A stretch of DNA of 64,000 nucleotides from Pseudomonadota bacterium (lineage in GTDB: Bacteria > Myxococcota_A > Bradymonadia > UBA4248). Below, piece by piece: positions 44,901 to 53,993 of the stretch. The translations under genes were made by a program, and so were the position numbers. Location: assembly GCA_017464085.1 (NCBI GenBank), contig JAFUEE010000083.1, positions 18,843-82,842 on the forward strand. The letters are read 5' to 3'. Each line of letters begins with the position of its first letter. Position 1 is the stretch's first letter. The notes beneath the pieces were generated by a model. That model worked only from the letters and a program-made list of their open reading frames with translations, made no database searches and was not told the origin of the DNA.

Positions 44901-45577
44901 TTCACACACGTCGAGCCCGTGTTGCAGACGACCGCATTCTCAAGGCAGAGCGCGTCTTCGCAGAAACCTTTCGCGCAGACCTCCCCTTCGCCGCAGGTCT
45001 TGTCCTGGCAGCCGTCATCGACGCATTCACCTTTCGAGCACATCTTGCCGCTGTCGCAGGCTTTTTCAGCGCCATCCACGATGCATTCGGGATCGAAGCA
45101 TTGCGCGTTCAGGCAAAGCTTGCCGTCCGGGCAGTTCACGCCTTCGCACGGATCCTCTTTCGGCCCCGGCCCCGGATCTACGGTTTTCTCGACGCATTTG
45201 CCCTCGCTGCCGCATTCCAGACCGTCCGCGCAAGCCTTCTCCGCGCCGCAATCTTCGCCGAGCTTCGCCTTCTCGTCCGCAGGCGCGCTCTTTTCGACGC
45301 ATTTGCCCTCGGAACCGCACTCCAGGCCATCTTCGCAAGCCTTCTCCGCACCGCAATCTTCGCCGAGCCTGGCTTTCTCATCTGTCACTTGCGCCTCAAT
45401 GCACTTGCCCTCATCACTGCACACAAGACCATGCTCGCATGGCTTATCCGCACCACACGAATCATTGATCTTGCCTTTCACGGCTTGGGCAGATTCGTCA
45501 CCGCACGAAGACATGCTGATGCCGAGCGCCGCCACCGCGCAAAGCGCCATGATACTGAGCTGACGGGATTTCTTCAT
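41942..45577 (-). CDS. Calx-beta / Gly-rich surface lipoprotein, paralog 3
   Basis: 1211 residues. The signal MKKSRQLSIMALCAVAALGISMSSC has Cys at 25; AAGGAGGAGAG precedes the ATG, the best ribosome binding site of the six. There are three CGxxGKCVE-type Cys repeats (the second and third nearly identical), then the CPDGKLCLNAQCFDPEC region. Calx-beta-like repeats run from about 279 to 970. The Gly-rich C-terminus from about 970 differs from paralogs 1 and 2: it starts QSFAYTGNVQSLALLPGRYKLEV and contains WGASGAYGW, MYVVVGGQG and a short YYGGGGGGSGHLG tail. So the repeats are shared but the end is its own subtype. The role is presumably surface exposure. Confidence 0.9.
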   Translation of the reverse strand: MKKSRQLSIMALCAVAALGISMSSCGDESAQAVKGKINDSCGADKPCEHGLVCSDEGKCIEAQVTDEKARLGEDCGAEKACEDGLECGSEGKCVEKSAPADEKAKLGEDCGAEKACADGLECGSEGKCVEKTVDPGPGPKEDPCEGVNCPDGKLCLNAQCFDPECIVDGAEKACDSGKMCSKGECVDDGCQDKTCGEGEVCAKGFCEDALCLENAVVCNTGSTCVKGTCVENECLEQTCDAGLTCSKGACVYPACVGKAACDPGKTCNEAGECVFITAPALKAEADTNETDENGASATISLSLNNPPSKDVTVKCALSPEEAAAEVEVSCDGILFDALNYADVQSVHVTGLPDNKIDPDYKYTLTVTAESEDADFNGLSQSIEMVNKNVDTVGVQVVAEKLTTTESGGSAVFTVVLKAKPEADVTFEVSSSNEAYGIIDGATDNKLVVTFTPENWDTPQEIKVVGQDDDENKNEADHIYQVVFSKTSSEDANYQNLDIAALDVLNLDNDIAEAFLDKSELLTEEDGVQEDIRIRLGLEPTDNVQVTLKIYESDKKTESDEVEILTPVQFVLNKDNYKDGVVISLKGVDDHIIDGDQDYYLRLRFASEDDRYNGNVLADKLIPGKNIDKNVAAFVKSYSELVVSEDRTSVDIGLSLASIPTAPVTVSLSSSDKSEISVAPATMTFDADNWNSLQTITVTGVDDVVVDGDIVSEVMLKADSEDKNYGGDGAELLALEDKIEITTLDNDKAAILVVAEGAEIFEDSGKNIELKVLLAAQPDSQVSVFAKSTDVTELKLISQPTMIFTEENWNVPQTVILQVQDDNYADGMQTVFVDFSSSSEDPLFNELTAKSPAYNVLDNESASVTLTAAKTVFKPGEGTTTTVRVALSALPESDVPVKLNTSDANAVKFSKTDLVFTTENWNTPQEVTMTTNAAAAPSNKSVTKIDALASGTGSYKSLKSNVVDVTTYAFLSQSFAYTGNVQSLALLPGRYKLEVWGASGAYGWEMTRGGYGGYAQGTYNLASAGTMYVVVGGQGVVGAGGYNGGGPSGNGPAGGGASHIALNNNKGVLSGYAANQSDVLIVAGGGGGSERCLGGAGGGAAGGNGDVAGCTSGYGSLTKATAIGGSQTAGGAPGTNNLGTGGAGSFGLGGSGNASTTGDNGPGGGGGWYGGGGMPYYGGGGGGSGHLGTGVTGSMTNGVQNGNGSAKITFVE

Positions 45578-45880
45578 CTCTCCTCCTTATCTTGAGCTCA
45601 TTGGCACAACCTCATGCACGATCGCCACAAAACGATACCGCACAAAAAGACGCGCCCTTATCCAAAAAAAAGACATCGCTTTGTTACATACAAATTTGCG
45701 CAGAATCAAGCGCTGATTATCTTTTTGCGATACACTGCGAAATATTTATTCAGGCCGCCATGCCGCTCCGCGCCATACGCGCCCCGCCCCAGCCTATCGC
45801 CTGCGGCGATATGGCCGGGCTACGGCTTCACGTCCAGCAGCAGCGCACGACACATCAGATACGACATCCCCAAAATGATC
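45578..45880. other. Spacer between paralogs 3 and 4
   Basis: No gene. It holds the upstream motif and the palindromes GGCCGCCATGCCGC...GCGCCATACGCGCC near 45753-45783 and CCTATCGCCTGCGGCGATATGG near 45795-45816. Confidence 0.65.
45683..45711 (-). promoter_or_regulatory. Conserved upstream motif, paralog 3 copy
   Basis: On the minus strand it reads CTTGATTCTGCGC followed by AAATTTGTATGTAAC, 106-134 bases before the start codon. This copy is close to the consensus. Confidence 0.6.
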
Positions 45881-45952
45881 AAAAGCCGCTATGCCCGACG
45901 GGCATAGCGGCTTTTCGAGAGCGTATGGCGCGGCAACGCCGCGCCAAAGCGA
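45881..45952 (-). terminator. Two-hairpin 3' module of paralog 4
   Basis: The proximal stem is GGCGCGGC/GCCGCGCC with loop AAC. The distal stem is AAAAGCCGC/GCGGCTTTT with inner TATGCCC/GGGCATA. One base (CATAG to CAAAG) differs at the proximal border. Confidence 0.85.
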
Positions 45953-45957
45953 CAGAA

Positions 45958-48900
45958 CTATTCTACGAACGTGATCCGGGCATAACCGTTGCCCTTGTGG
46001 CCAAATTCATCGCCCCCGCCAGTAGCCGGGAACTGCTGATTGCCAGCAACCGTGCGAGCCTCTGACAGTTTCTGATCATCTTTCAAGAGCCAAGTACCAC
46101 CAATCACGGCCTGAGAGACATCCGGCGCACCGGACCAGACAAAGCCTGAACCACCGCCACCGCCGCCATTATTGTGTTCTGAAGTGTAACCACCGAACCA
46201 GCCACCGCCGCCGCCGCCGATATCCCAACAAAGCGTCGGGTTTGCACCCTGTCCAAACGCATAACCTGCCGTCTGAGTCGCAACGCTGCCTTGGTAAGAA
46301 CCATTAATCGCGTATTTACCAGCAGTTGCACCGCCGCCATATCCGCCTGAACCATCGTCACCGCCGCCAGTGCCCTGCGTTCCGTGCGAGTTATCCGCAC
46401 CGCCGCCGCCGCCAGCGACAATCACGCGCGCATATAGGCTGTTCTGTCCGAGGCGGATATCCGTACCGCCGCCACCGCCGCCGGCATCATAATTGATGTC
46501 TGGTGTCCAACCGCCGCCATTGTAACCGCCGGAATCGGGAACATCCTGCGTGCATTTATATGCAAGCGAGTGGCACTGCGAAGGATTGCAGTTGCGCGTC
46601 GCTTTTTTACCTACGCCGCCGACAACGACGTATGTCGTCGTCTTCTCCTTCAGATTCAGAATGCCCTCTGAATAGCCGCCAAGACCGGCATGTGACGAAT
46701 ATGACTGGTTGAAGCTCACGCCATCGCCGCCTGAAGCACCCCATACCTGAAGCTTATATCTGCCAGGCAGAAGTGTCACGGTTTCAGGTGCCCCTTTGAA
46801 CGCGAAATCCTTAGCGCCGATGAAGTAGTACAACGTCATATCGACGCTGTTGCTCTTGCGATCTTTGTAGCTGCCGGTGCCGGAGGCAAGTGCCGAAATT
46901 GTCGTGACCGACTTGTTGCTCGGGGCAACGCTCGCATCTGTCGTCACCTGGACTTCCTGCGGCGTATTCCAGTTCGATGTCGTGAACACGAGATCCGTCT
47001 TCGCAAACTTGATCGTCTTGTCGTTCGACGTGTTCAGCTTGACCGGGACATCCTTTTCGGGCGGGGATGTCAGCACCACGCTCACGGTCGTCTGCGTCGG
47101 CTCCCCGGGCTTGAAGACAGTCTTGGCCGCAGTCAGCGTCACTTCTGCCGATTCATCATCGAGAACGCTGTAGTCCGGCGTCACGGCCGTCAGGCCATTA
47201 AAGTTCTTGTCCTCCGAAGTCGCCGTCAGGTCGATATGGACGATCTGGACGCCGTCTGCGATGGCATCATCCACGACCTGAAGCATGACCGTCTGCGGCT
47301 TGTTCCAGTTCTCGTTGTCGAACACGAGCGTCTGCTGACCATAAATCTTGAGTTCGGACTCGTCAGACGATTTCAGCTTGATGCGGACCTGGTCATCGGG
47401 CTGCGCCGAAAGCACCACATCGAACTTGATCGTCTCATCGGTATTCTCAGAAATCGCGACACCCTTTGCAGTCACGATGATCTCAGCCTTGTCATTGTCG
47501 AGCGTCGTGATCTCGACCTTGTCGTCAAAGCTGAACTTCTTGTCTTCGGATACGGCTTTGAGCGTCAGATCAGATACCTGATCGCCATCCACCTTGACAT
47601 CATCCACGCCCGCCACAGTGAGTTTCTGCTCGGTATCCCAGTTTTCCGGCGTAAATGTCACCTTGCTGGGCGAAACGACCATTTCATACTTATTGCTCGT
47701 GCCGATGACGACATCGACCGGGGCTTCGGGAATCGCCGTCAGAGAAAGGCCGATCTCGATGGGCACTTCATCCTCGGAAACCGTCGTGCCCGAAGCATTG
47801 AAGCGGAAACCTGCCGTATTGCCGTCGATCGACTTGCCAGCAATCCACTTGTCCTTGTTGTTGTACGCGTCATCATTCGAACCGGCGCGCAGGCGGATGA
47901 AATAATCCTGATCGCCGTCAACGATGTGATCGTCAATGCTCCGGATCGAAATCGTCTTGCCTTCGAGGTAATTGTCCTTCGTCAGCGTGAAGCTCGTCTC
48001 AGAGAGCTGGACTTCCTTCGATTCCTCGCTGCCGCTGTCCTTCGATTTGAACACCAGGAGGCTGAAGTTGACATCGTGCTTCGGCGCAAGCCCGAGGCGG
48101 ATGTTCACATCCACGGCATCGCCCATCTCGACTGTCTCGATCGTTTCCTTGTCGATAAACACATCCGCGATATCGTTGTCGAGATTGGTCACGTCAATCG
48201 GAGAAATCTCGACTTCCTTATAGTTCGCATCTTCGGAGGATGTCTTGCTGAACACGACCTGATACTTGTGTTCCTCCCCATTGTTCGGCGCATTGCCATC
48301 TTCCTGCCCGACGACCTTGATCTCCTGCGGCGTATCCCAGTTTTCCGGCGTGAACGTCACGACGAGCTTGTTTTCCGTCGCGCCGTCAATCTTGCCATAC
48401 GCCTCGTTGCTGCTCGACACCTCGAACGTCACGTCCGCTTCAGGCTTGGCATTCAGGACGACCGTAAACACGGCGCTGCCGCCTGATTCTGTGGTCTGGA
48501 GGTTCGCGCCCTCGACTTTCACGCCGACCTTGTCGATATTCTTGTTCGTGATATCAAACGATTTTTCCAGACCGTTGAAATCGGCATCTTCGGAAACCGT
48601 CGTGATCGTCAGCTTAAACTGCTGGTCAGCGTCGATGATATTGTCGGGCAGGCCGACGACATGGATCGTCTGCGCGCCGCTGAAATTGTCCGCATTGAAC
48701 AGGATGTTCTCGCAGTCAACGGCCGCTTCTGCCGCAGCACTTTCCGGCGAAAGCGCGCACGTCACGGACACGCTCTTGCCCGGCGGATTGTTCAGCGAGA
48801 CCGTAATGGCCGCAGAAGCCCCGCTCTCATCGATTTCCGTCTTGTCGATAGCCGCATTCAGCGCAGGCGCATCCGAGAACACGCATTCTCCGGCCTCATT

Positions 48901-49698
48901 GCACGATTTCCCCGGCGCGCAAGCCTCTTTGCCCACACATGCCGGATACATGCACGCGCCTTTCGAGCACGTCAGCCCCGCATCGCAGGTCTCCCCGAGG
49001 CATTCATTATCGATGCATGCCCCTTTCACGCACGTCGAGCCCGTGCTGCAGACGACCGCCTTCTCAAGGCAAAGCGCGTCCTCGCACACGCCATGCGAGC
49101 AGACTTCGCCGTCATTGCATACCTTGTCCTGGCAGCCGTCGTCGACACATTCGCCCTTCGAGCACATCTTGCCGCTGTCGCACGCCATCTCCGCGCCATC
49201 CACGATGCACTCCGGATCATAACATTTCGCGTTCAGGCACATCCTGCCGTCCGGGCAGTTCACGCCTTCGCACGGATCCTCTTTCGGGCCAGGACCTACG
49301 TTTTTCTCAACGCATTTGCCCTCGGCACCGCATTCCAGACCGTCCGCGCAAGCCTTCTCCGCGCCGCAATCTTCGCCGAGCTTCGCCTTTTCGTCCGCAG
49401 GTCCGCTCTTTTCGACGCATTTGCCCTCGGCACCGCACTCCAGGCCGTCCGCGCAAGCCTTATCCGCACCGCAGTCATCGCCGAGCTGCGCCTTGTCATC
49501 GGAAACTTTGCTGGGATCTATGCAGATCTTGTCCGCACTGCACTCAAGCCCGGACTCGCAATCCATTGACGCGCATGACTGCCCTTCTTTCGCTTTCCTG
49601 GCGCTGTCGCTTCCCGCATCGTCGTCGCAGGCATACAGCCCAACCCCAAGAGCCGCCACCGCGCAAAACGCCATGACACTGAGCTGACGCTTTTTCAT
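45958..49698 (-). CDS. Calx-beta / Gly-rich surface lipoprotein, paralog 4
   Basis: 1246 residues, the longest copy. The signal MKKRQLSVMAFCAVAALGVGLYAC has Cys at 24; AAGGAGGAGAG precedes the ATG. There are three CGxxGKCVE-type repeats and the CPDGRMCLNAKCYDPEC region. Calx-beta-like repeats run from about 276 to 964. The Gly-rich domain from about 964 is the extended subtype shared with paralog 6: DFAFKGAPETVTLLPGRYKLQV, TDIRLGQNSLYARVIVAGGGGG, and a C-terminal stretch with SEARTVAGNQQFPATGGG and HKGNGYARITFVE. It has extra Cys in RNCNPSQCHSLAYKCTQDV, absent elsewhere. The paralog 6 likeness across a gap of one gene suggests a shuffled C-terminal cassette. Confidence 0.9.
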   Translation of the reverse strand: MKKRQLSVMAFCAVAALGVGLYACDDDAGSDSARKAKEGQSCASMDCESGLECSADKICIDPSKVSDDKAQLGDDCGADKACADGLECGAEGKCVEKSGPADEKAKLGEDCGAEKACADGLECGAEGKCVEKNVGPGPKEDPCEGVNCPDGRMCLNAKCYDPECIVDGAEMACDSGKMCSKGECVDDGCQDKVCNDGEVCSHGVCEDALCLEKAVVCSTGSTCVKGACIDNECLGETCDAGLTCSKGACMYPACVGKEACAPGKSCNEAGECVFSDAPALNAAIDKTEIDESGASAAITVSLNNPPGKSVSVTCALSPESAAAEAAVDCENILFNADNFSGAQTIHVVGLPDNIIDADQQFKLTITTVSEDADFNGLEKSFDITNKNIDKVGVKVEGANLQTTESGGSAVFTVVLNAKPEADVTFEVSSSNEAYGKIDGATENKLVVTFTPENWDTPQEIKVVGQEDGNAPNNGEEHKYQVVFSKTSSEDANYKEVEISPIDVTNLDNDIADVFIDKETIETVEMGDAVDVNIRLGLAPKHDVNFSLLVFKSKDSGSEESKEVQLSETSFTLTKDNYLEGKTISIRSIDDHIVDGDQDYFIRLRAGSNDDAYNNKDKWIAGKSIDGNTAGFRFNASGTTVSEDEVPIEIGLSLTAIPEAPVDVVIGTSNKYEMVVSPSKVTFTPENWDTEQKLTVAGVDDVKVDGDQVSDLTLKAVSEDKKFSFDDKVEITTLDNDKAEIIVTAKGVAISENTDETIKFDVVLSAQPDDQVRIKLKSSDESELKIYGQQTLVFDNENWNKPQTVMLQVVDDAIADGVQIVHIDLTATSEDKNFNGLTAVTPDYSVLDDESAEVTLTAAKTVFKPGEPTQTTVSVVLTSPPEKDVPVKLNTSNDKTIKFAKTDLVFTTSNWNTPQEVQVTTDASVAPSNKSVTTISALASGTGSYKDRKSNSVDMTLYYFIGAKDFAFKGAPETVTLLPGRYKLQVWGASGGDGVSFNQSYSSHAGLGGYSEGILNLKEKTTTYVVVGGVGKKATRNCNPSQCHSLAYKCTQDVPDSGGYNGGGWTPDINYDAGGGGGGTDIRLGQNSLYARVIVAGGGGGADNSHGTQGTGGGDDGSGGYGGGATAGKYAINGSYQGSVATQTAGYAFGQGANPTLCWDIGGGGGGWFGGYTSEHNNGGGGGGSGFVWSGAPDVSQAVIGGTWLLKDDQKLSEARTVAGNQQFPATGGGDEFGHKGNGYARITFVE

Positions 49699-50022
49699 CT
49701 CTCCTCCTTACAGATCAAAAGATAAAACAAAGGCTCCACCGGCGAACGATATACGGCACGACAGCCGCTCGCACTTCCGGGGATGCCCGGATCACAAAAC
49801 GCAAAAAAGCCATCTATTACGTACAAACTCACACAGAATCAAGATGAGATTGTTTTTTAGCCGCTTTGTAATTTTTGAATGCGTGCCGCTATGGCGCTTC
49901 GCGCCATACGCGCCACCGGCCTGCCTATCGCCTGCGGCGATACGGCAGCCCCACCTTCGCCACATGAACCACAGGCCCCAAAAAAGCCTCCTCTCGCACA
50001 CAGACTATTGCCCAAAATACAC
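49699..50022. other. Spacer between paralogs 4 and 5
   Basis: No gene. It holds the upstream motif and the palindromes GCCGCTATGGCGC...GCGCCATACGCGCC near 49887-49913 and CCTATCGCCTGCGGCGATACGG near 49924-49945. Confidence 0.65.
49816..49843 (-). promoter_or_regulatory. Conserved upstream motif, paralog 4 copy
   Basis: On the minus strand it reads CTTGATTCTGTGTG followed by AGTTTGTACGTAAT, about 118-145 bases before the start codon. Confidence 0.6.
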
Positions 50023-50096
50023 AAAAGCCGCGTATGCCCCAAAGGCATAGCGGCTTTGATGCGAGCGTATTGGGGAGCAAAGCTCCCCAATAGCGA
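50023..50096 (-). terminator. Two-hairpin 3' module of paralog 5
   Basis: The proximal stem is TTGGGGAGC/GCTCCCCAA with loop AAA. The distal stem is AAAGCCGC/GCGGCTTTT with inner TATGCC/GGCATA. The proximal stem again differs in sequence from its neighbours but pairs fully. Confidence 0.85.
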
Positions 50097-50103
50097 GTTC
50101 AGA

Positions 50104-53100
50104 TTAATCCAGCAACGTGATCTTGGCATAACCGGTGCTGTTGTTGACACCGGTCTGCATCGAACCGCCGGTCACGCCGCCGATATACCCGGAACCGCCG
50201 CCGCCACCGGCATTCACACCATTCTGACCGCGATAGCCGCCATACCAGCCGCCGCCGCCAGCAGGCGACTGCCCGTTCGCAGGTTCACCTTTGCCGAATG
50301 CGTACCCGGTCGTCTGCGTCCCCCCAGCTCCAGATGTACCGGAATAGACTTTACCAGCAAGACCGGTCTGACCGCCGCCAGCACCGCCATCAGCATAGTC
50401 ACCACCTGCCCCACCGCCGCCAGCGACGATCAGCACGTCAGACTTTGCGTTGACATAATTAAACAGCTCCCCTTTGTTCGATGTCGCGATGTGCGTGGCA
50501 CCGCCACCGCCAGCACCTGATCCATCAGAGTTGTGCCCCCCACCATTATATGCCGCAGGAAGCACTTCCCAGGCATTCGTACCCGCACCACCTGTCACAA
50601 TATAAAGCGTCTGCGCGCTGACCATATTATATGTACCGGTCGCGTATCCGCCATATCCACCATATCCTGTTTTGCCACCACTGGCATCAGTGCATCCTCT
50701 GCCGCCCCAAACTTCAAGCTTGTACTTGCCGGGCAACAGCGCAACGCTCTGGACTTCTTTTGCGAAAGCAACTGTCTTCTCCTGGAATGCATACAGCGTG
50801 ACTTCGACCTTGTTGCTCTCACGGCCATTGTACTGGCCTTCGCCAGCGGCCACTGCAGAGATTGTCTCCACGCTCTTGGCCGATTTCGCCTTCTGCGGAT
50901 TGGCATCCGTCAGGGTCACGGACTGCGGCGTATTCCAGTTCTCTGTCGTGAACGTCAGCGTCTTATTGCTCAGTGCAGCCGTTTCGGCATTCGTCGTCGC
51001 AAGCGTCACGACCACGTCACTGATCGGCGGCGCGCTCAGCGAAACAGAAACTGACGTGCTGTAGTCGCCCGGAACGAGCGTCGTCTTGGCCGCCGTCAGC
51101 GTCACAGATGCCGACTCGTTATCCAGAATGTTGTAATCCTGTGTCTGCGCCTTCAGGCCATCGAAATCGGGGTCTTCGGAAATGCTCGACAGCTCGATGC
51201 GCACGGTCTGCGTGCCGTCAGCCACATTGTCATCCACGACCTGAAGAATCACGGTCTGCGGAACGTTCCAGTTCTCTTCCGTAAAGACGAGCATCGACTG
51301 TCCCAGAATCTTCAGCTCAGACTCGTCAGGCGATTTGAGCTTGACATCGACGCCATGCTGAGGCTGCGCCGAAAGCATGACCTTGAACTCGACCGTCGCA
51401 TTGCTGCTCTCGAGAATCTCCGCACCTGTCGATGCCACGACAATCGCGGCCACATCATTGTCTGCATTGACGATATCGAGCTTGGCTTCCTGCGCGTTGA
51501 AATGGCTGTCTTCAGAAGCGAGCTTGAAGTTCACAGGAACGGTCTGATCGCCATCGATCACCACATCGTCCATGCCGGTCGCCGTCACGGTCTGAGGCAC
51601 GTTCCAGGTCTCGGGCGTAAACGTGAGTGTCGCCGGCTCGACCATGACTTCGCGCTTGTTGCTCGACGCGACAGACACGGTCACATCGCCTGTCGGAATC
51701 GACGCAAGCGTCACACCGATGTTCACAGAGTCTCCGTTTTCGGAGACTTTCAGGCCCTCATAATCAAATTTGAGCCCGGCTTCGTCCGTATCGATGTTCT
51801 TGCCCTCGATCCACTTGTACTGCAGGTCTTTATACTGGCTGTCATCCGAACCAAAGCGCAGGCGCACGAAGTAATCCTGGTCACCGTCGATCCTGTTGTC
51901 CATCTGGCCCTTGATCAAGATGACATGGCCTTCCTTAAAGTTCGTGCTGTTGAACACAAACTTCGATTCCCCAACGACAACAGCTTCCTTGCTCTCTTCA
52001 TCCGCATCCTTCGTTGTAAAGACGACCGCAGAGACCTCGACATCTTTTTTCGGCGCCAGACCGAGGCGCACCACCACATCGACGGCATCGCCATTTTCCA
52101 GCGTCTCGATTTTATCGCTCGAAAGGAACGCATCGGCGATATCGTTGTCAAGATTGATCACGTCGATCGGCTTGATCTCAAGGCCATTGTAATTCACATC
52201 CTCTGAGACCGTATTTTCAAAGATGACCTGATAGACGTGCTCTGTTTCATTCTGCTCCCCAGTATCATCTTTGCCGACGACCTTGATTTCCTGCGGCGTA
52301 TTCCAGTTCTCCGGCGTAAATGTGATCGTGAGCTTGTTCTCCACCGCGCCTTCGATTTCCCCATATTCCGCGTTGCTCGTCGAGACGACGATGGTCACAT
52401 CTGAGGCAGGCTTTGCCTTGAGGACGACGCTGAACGACTCGCTGCCGCCCGACTCCGTCGTCGTGAGGCGCTCGGGGGCTGTCACGTTCACGCCGACCGT
52501 ATCGACATTCTTGTTGACCATCTCGATCACTTTTTCGAGGCCGTTAAATTCCGGATCTTCGGAAACCGTCGTGATCGTCAGAGAATATTTGACATCTTCA
52601 TCGATGACATTGTCAGGAATCCCGGTCACATGAACAGCCTGAGCTTCACCATAATTCGAGGCATCAAACAAAATGCCGTCACAGCTCACTTCGACCTCGT
52701 CCGCCGCATCTTCCGGGGAGAGGACGCATTTGACAGAAACCTCTTTCGAGGGCGGGTTGTTCAAAGTCAGAGCGATTGCCGCAGAACCGCCATTTTCATC
52801 GGTCTCGGTCGTATCAGGCGTCGCATTGAGCGCCGGCGCTTCGCCGAATACACATTCGCCAGCTTCATTGCATGTCTTGCCGGGATCGCAAGCAGCCTTG
52901 CCGACACATGCAGGAAAGACGCAGTCGCCCTTGGAGCACGTCAGGCCTGCGTCGCAGGTCTGGCTCAAGCACTCGTTGTCCACGCAGTTGCCCTTGACGC
53001 ATGTCGCGCCGTTATTGCAGACGATCGCATTCTGAAGGCAGACCGCATCTTCGCAGACGCCTTTCGAGCAGACTTCGCCCTCATCACATGTCTTGTCCTG

Positions 53101-53655
53101 GCAGCCGTCATCGACGCATTCGCCTTTTGAACACATCTTGCCGCTGTCACAGACCATTTCTGCGCCATCCACGATGCAGGCCTCGTCATAGCAACGCCCA
53201 GCAAGGCAAGCCTTGCCATCCGGGCAATTGGCCGTCGCGCAGGGGTCTTCGTTCGGGCCGGGGCCGGGATCTGCTGTTTTTTCAACGCATTTGCCTTCGG
53301 CGCCGCATTCCAGTCCGTCTGCGCACGACTTGTCCGCGCCGCAGTCCTCTCCGAGCAGTGCCTTTTCGTCCGCAGACCCGCTCTTTTCGACGCATTTGCC
53401 CTCGGCACCGCATTCCAGACCGTCCGCGCAAACAACCGCAGCGCCGCAGGCCTCCCCGAGCTGTGCCGCGCCCTCGACACACTTGCCATCGTCACCGCAC
53501 TTGAGGCCAGTATCACACGGATTGTCCGCGCTGCACGCATCACCGAGTTTGGGCCTTGTCACTGACGGCGTCTCATCACCGCACGAAGTCATGCCGATAC
53601 CAAGCGCGGCTACCGTGCAAAATGCCAAAATACTGAGCTGACGGGATCTTTTCAT
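50104..53655 (-). CDS. Calx-beta / Gly-rich surface lipoprotein, paralog 5
   Basis: 1183 residues. The signal MKRSRQLSILAFCTVAALGIGMTSC has Cys at 25; GAGGAGGAGAG precedes the ATG. The Cys-rich part has three CGxxGKCVE-type repeats and then CPDGKACLAGRCYDEAC, and it is almost the same as in paralog 6 (both have GPGPNEDPC and VCLQNAIVCNNGATCVKG, unlike the other four). Calx-beta-like repeats run from about 273 to 960. The Gly-rich end from about 960 (KTVAFAKEVQSVALLPGKYKLEV, ending GSGYIGGVTGGSMQTGV) is the short subtype of paralogs 1 and 2. So the head matches paralog 6 and the tail matches paralogs 1 and 2. Confidence 0.9.
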   Translation of the reverse strand: MKRSRQLSILAFCTVAALGIGMTSCGDETPSVTRPKLGDACSADNPCDTGLKCGDDGKCVEGAAQLGEACGAAVVCADGLECGAEGKCVEKSGSADEKALLGEDCGADKSCADGLECGAEGKCVEKTADPGPGPNEDPCATANCPDGKACLAGRCYDEACIVDGAEMVCDSGKMCSKGECVDDGCQDKTCDEGEVCSKGVCEDAVCLQNAIVCNNGATCVKGNCVDNECLSQTCDAGLTCSKGDCVFPACVGKAACDPGKTCNEAGECVFGEAPALNATPDTTETDENGGSAAIALTLNNPPSKEVSVKCVLSPEDAADEVEVSCDGILFDASNYGEAQAVHVTGIPDNVIDEDVKYSLTITTVSEDPEFNGLEKVIEMVNKNVDTVGVNVTAPERLTTTESGGSESFSVVLKAKPASDVTIVVSTSNAEYGEIEGAVENKLTITFTPENWNTPQEIKVVGKDDTGEQNETEHVYQVIFENTVSEDVNYNGLEIKPIDVINLDNDIADAFLSSDKIETLENGDAVDVVVRLGLAPKKDVEVSAVVFTTKDADEESKEAVVVGESKFVFNSTNFKEGHVILIKGQMDNRIDGDQDYFVRLRFGSDDSQYKDLQYKWIEGKNIDTDEAGLKFDYEGLKVSENGDSVNIGVTLASIPTGDVTVSVASSNKREVMVEPATLTFTPETWNVPQTVTATGMDDVVIDGDQTVPVNFKLASEDSHFNAQEAKLDIVNADNDVAAIVVASTGAEILESSNATVEFKVMLSAQPQHGVDVKLKSPDESELKILGQSMLVFTEENWNVPQTVILQVVDDNVADGTQTVRIELSSISEDPDFDGLKAQTQDYNILDNESASVTLTAAKTTLVPGDYSTSVSVSLSAPPISDVVVTLATTNAETAALSNKTLTFTTENWNTPQSVTLTDANPQKAKSAKSVETISAVAAGEGQYNGRESNKVEVTLYAFQEKTVAFAKEVQSVALLPGKYKLEVWGGRGCTDASGGKTGYGGYGGYATGTYNMVSAQTLYIVTGGAGTNAWEVLPAAYNGGGHNSDGSGAGGGGATHIATSNKGELFNYVNAKSDVLIVAGGGGAGGDYADGGAGGGQTGLAGKVYSGTSGAGGTQTTGYAFGKGEPANGQSPAGGGGWYGGYRGQNGVNAGGGGGSGYIGGVTGGSMQTGVNNSTGYAKITLLD

Positions 53656-53726
53656 CTCTCCTCCTCAATAGAGCCATGGGCTAGTCTCCACAGACTCTCC
53701 CGATACACACAAAAAATGCAGTGTGC

Positions 53727-53755
53727 TTTTACATACAATTTTCATCAGAATCAAA
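53727..53755 (-). promoter_or_regulatory. Conserved upstream motif, paralog 5 copy
   Basis: On the minus strand it reads TTTGATTCTGATG followed by AAAATTGTATGTAAAA, about 72-100 bases before the start codon. Confidence 0.6.
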
Positions 53756-53821
53756 TCCTGCGAAAAACATCATATTTCACGGCGCATCCATGCGACAACA
53801 AACTGACACACATCCAAAATC

Positions 53822-53854
53822 AAAAAAGCCATATCCACAGTGCGTGAATATGGC
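53822..53854 (-). terminator. Terminator-like hairpin downstream of paralog 6
   Basis: The stem AGCCATAT/ATATGGCT is followed on the minus strand by a T-run (AAAAAAG on the plus strand). It does not match the two-hairpin module of the other five copies. A second palindrome (GGCCGCT...AGCGGCC) lies at 53886-53918. The 53656-53993 gap has no gene. Confidence 0.65.
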
Positions 53855-53930
53855 TCCCAAGAACTGTCTTTTTTTCCAGTGCGGCGGCCGCTTTCCATTG
53901 GCGTAAAAGAGAGCGGCCCTTTTTCTTATC

Positions 53931-53963
53931 GATTACTCCGCGAGCGTAATGCGGGCATCCCCG
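53931..53963 (-). repeat. Duplicated 3' coding end of paralog 6
   Basis: A 28-base stretch, beginning GATTACTCCGCGAGCG on the plus strand, occurs at 53931-53958 and again at 53992-54019, the second being the true last codons and stop of paralog 6. The 33 bases between are unique. It is a leftover 3' end of another array copy or a local tandem duplication. Confidence 0.85.
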
Positions 53964-53993
53964 ATCGGCTCATCCGTCGCGTCCTTGTTCAGA

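Noticed and set aside
35177..49569. Long plus-strand frames (up to about 590 codons) opposite the Calx-beta paralogs
   Set aside because: They recur at the same place in every paralog because the gene sequences are related, and have biased composition with no signal or domain.
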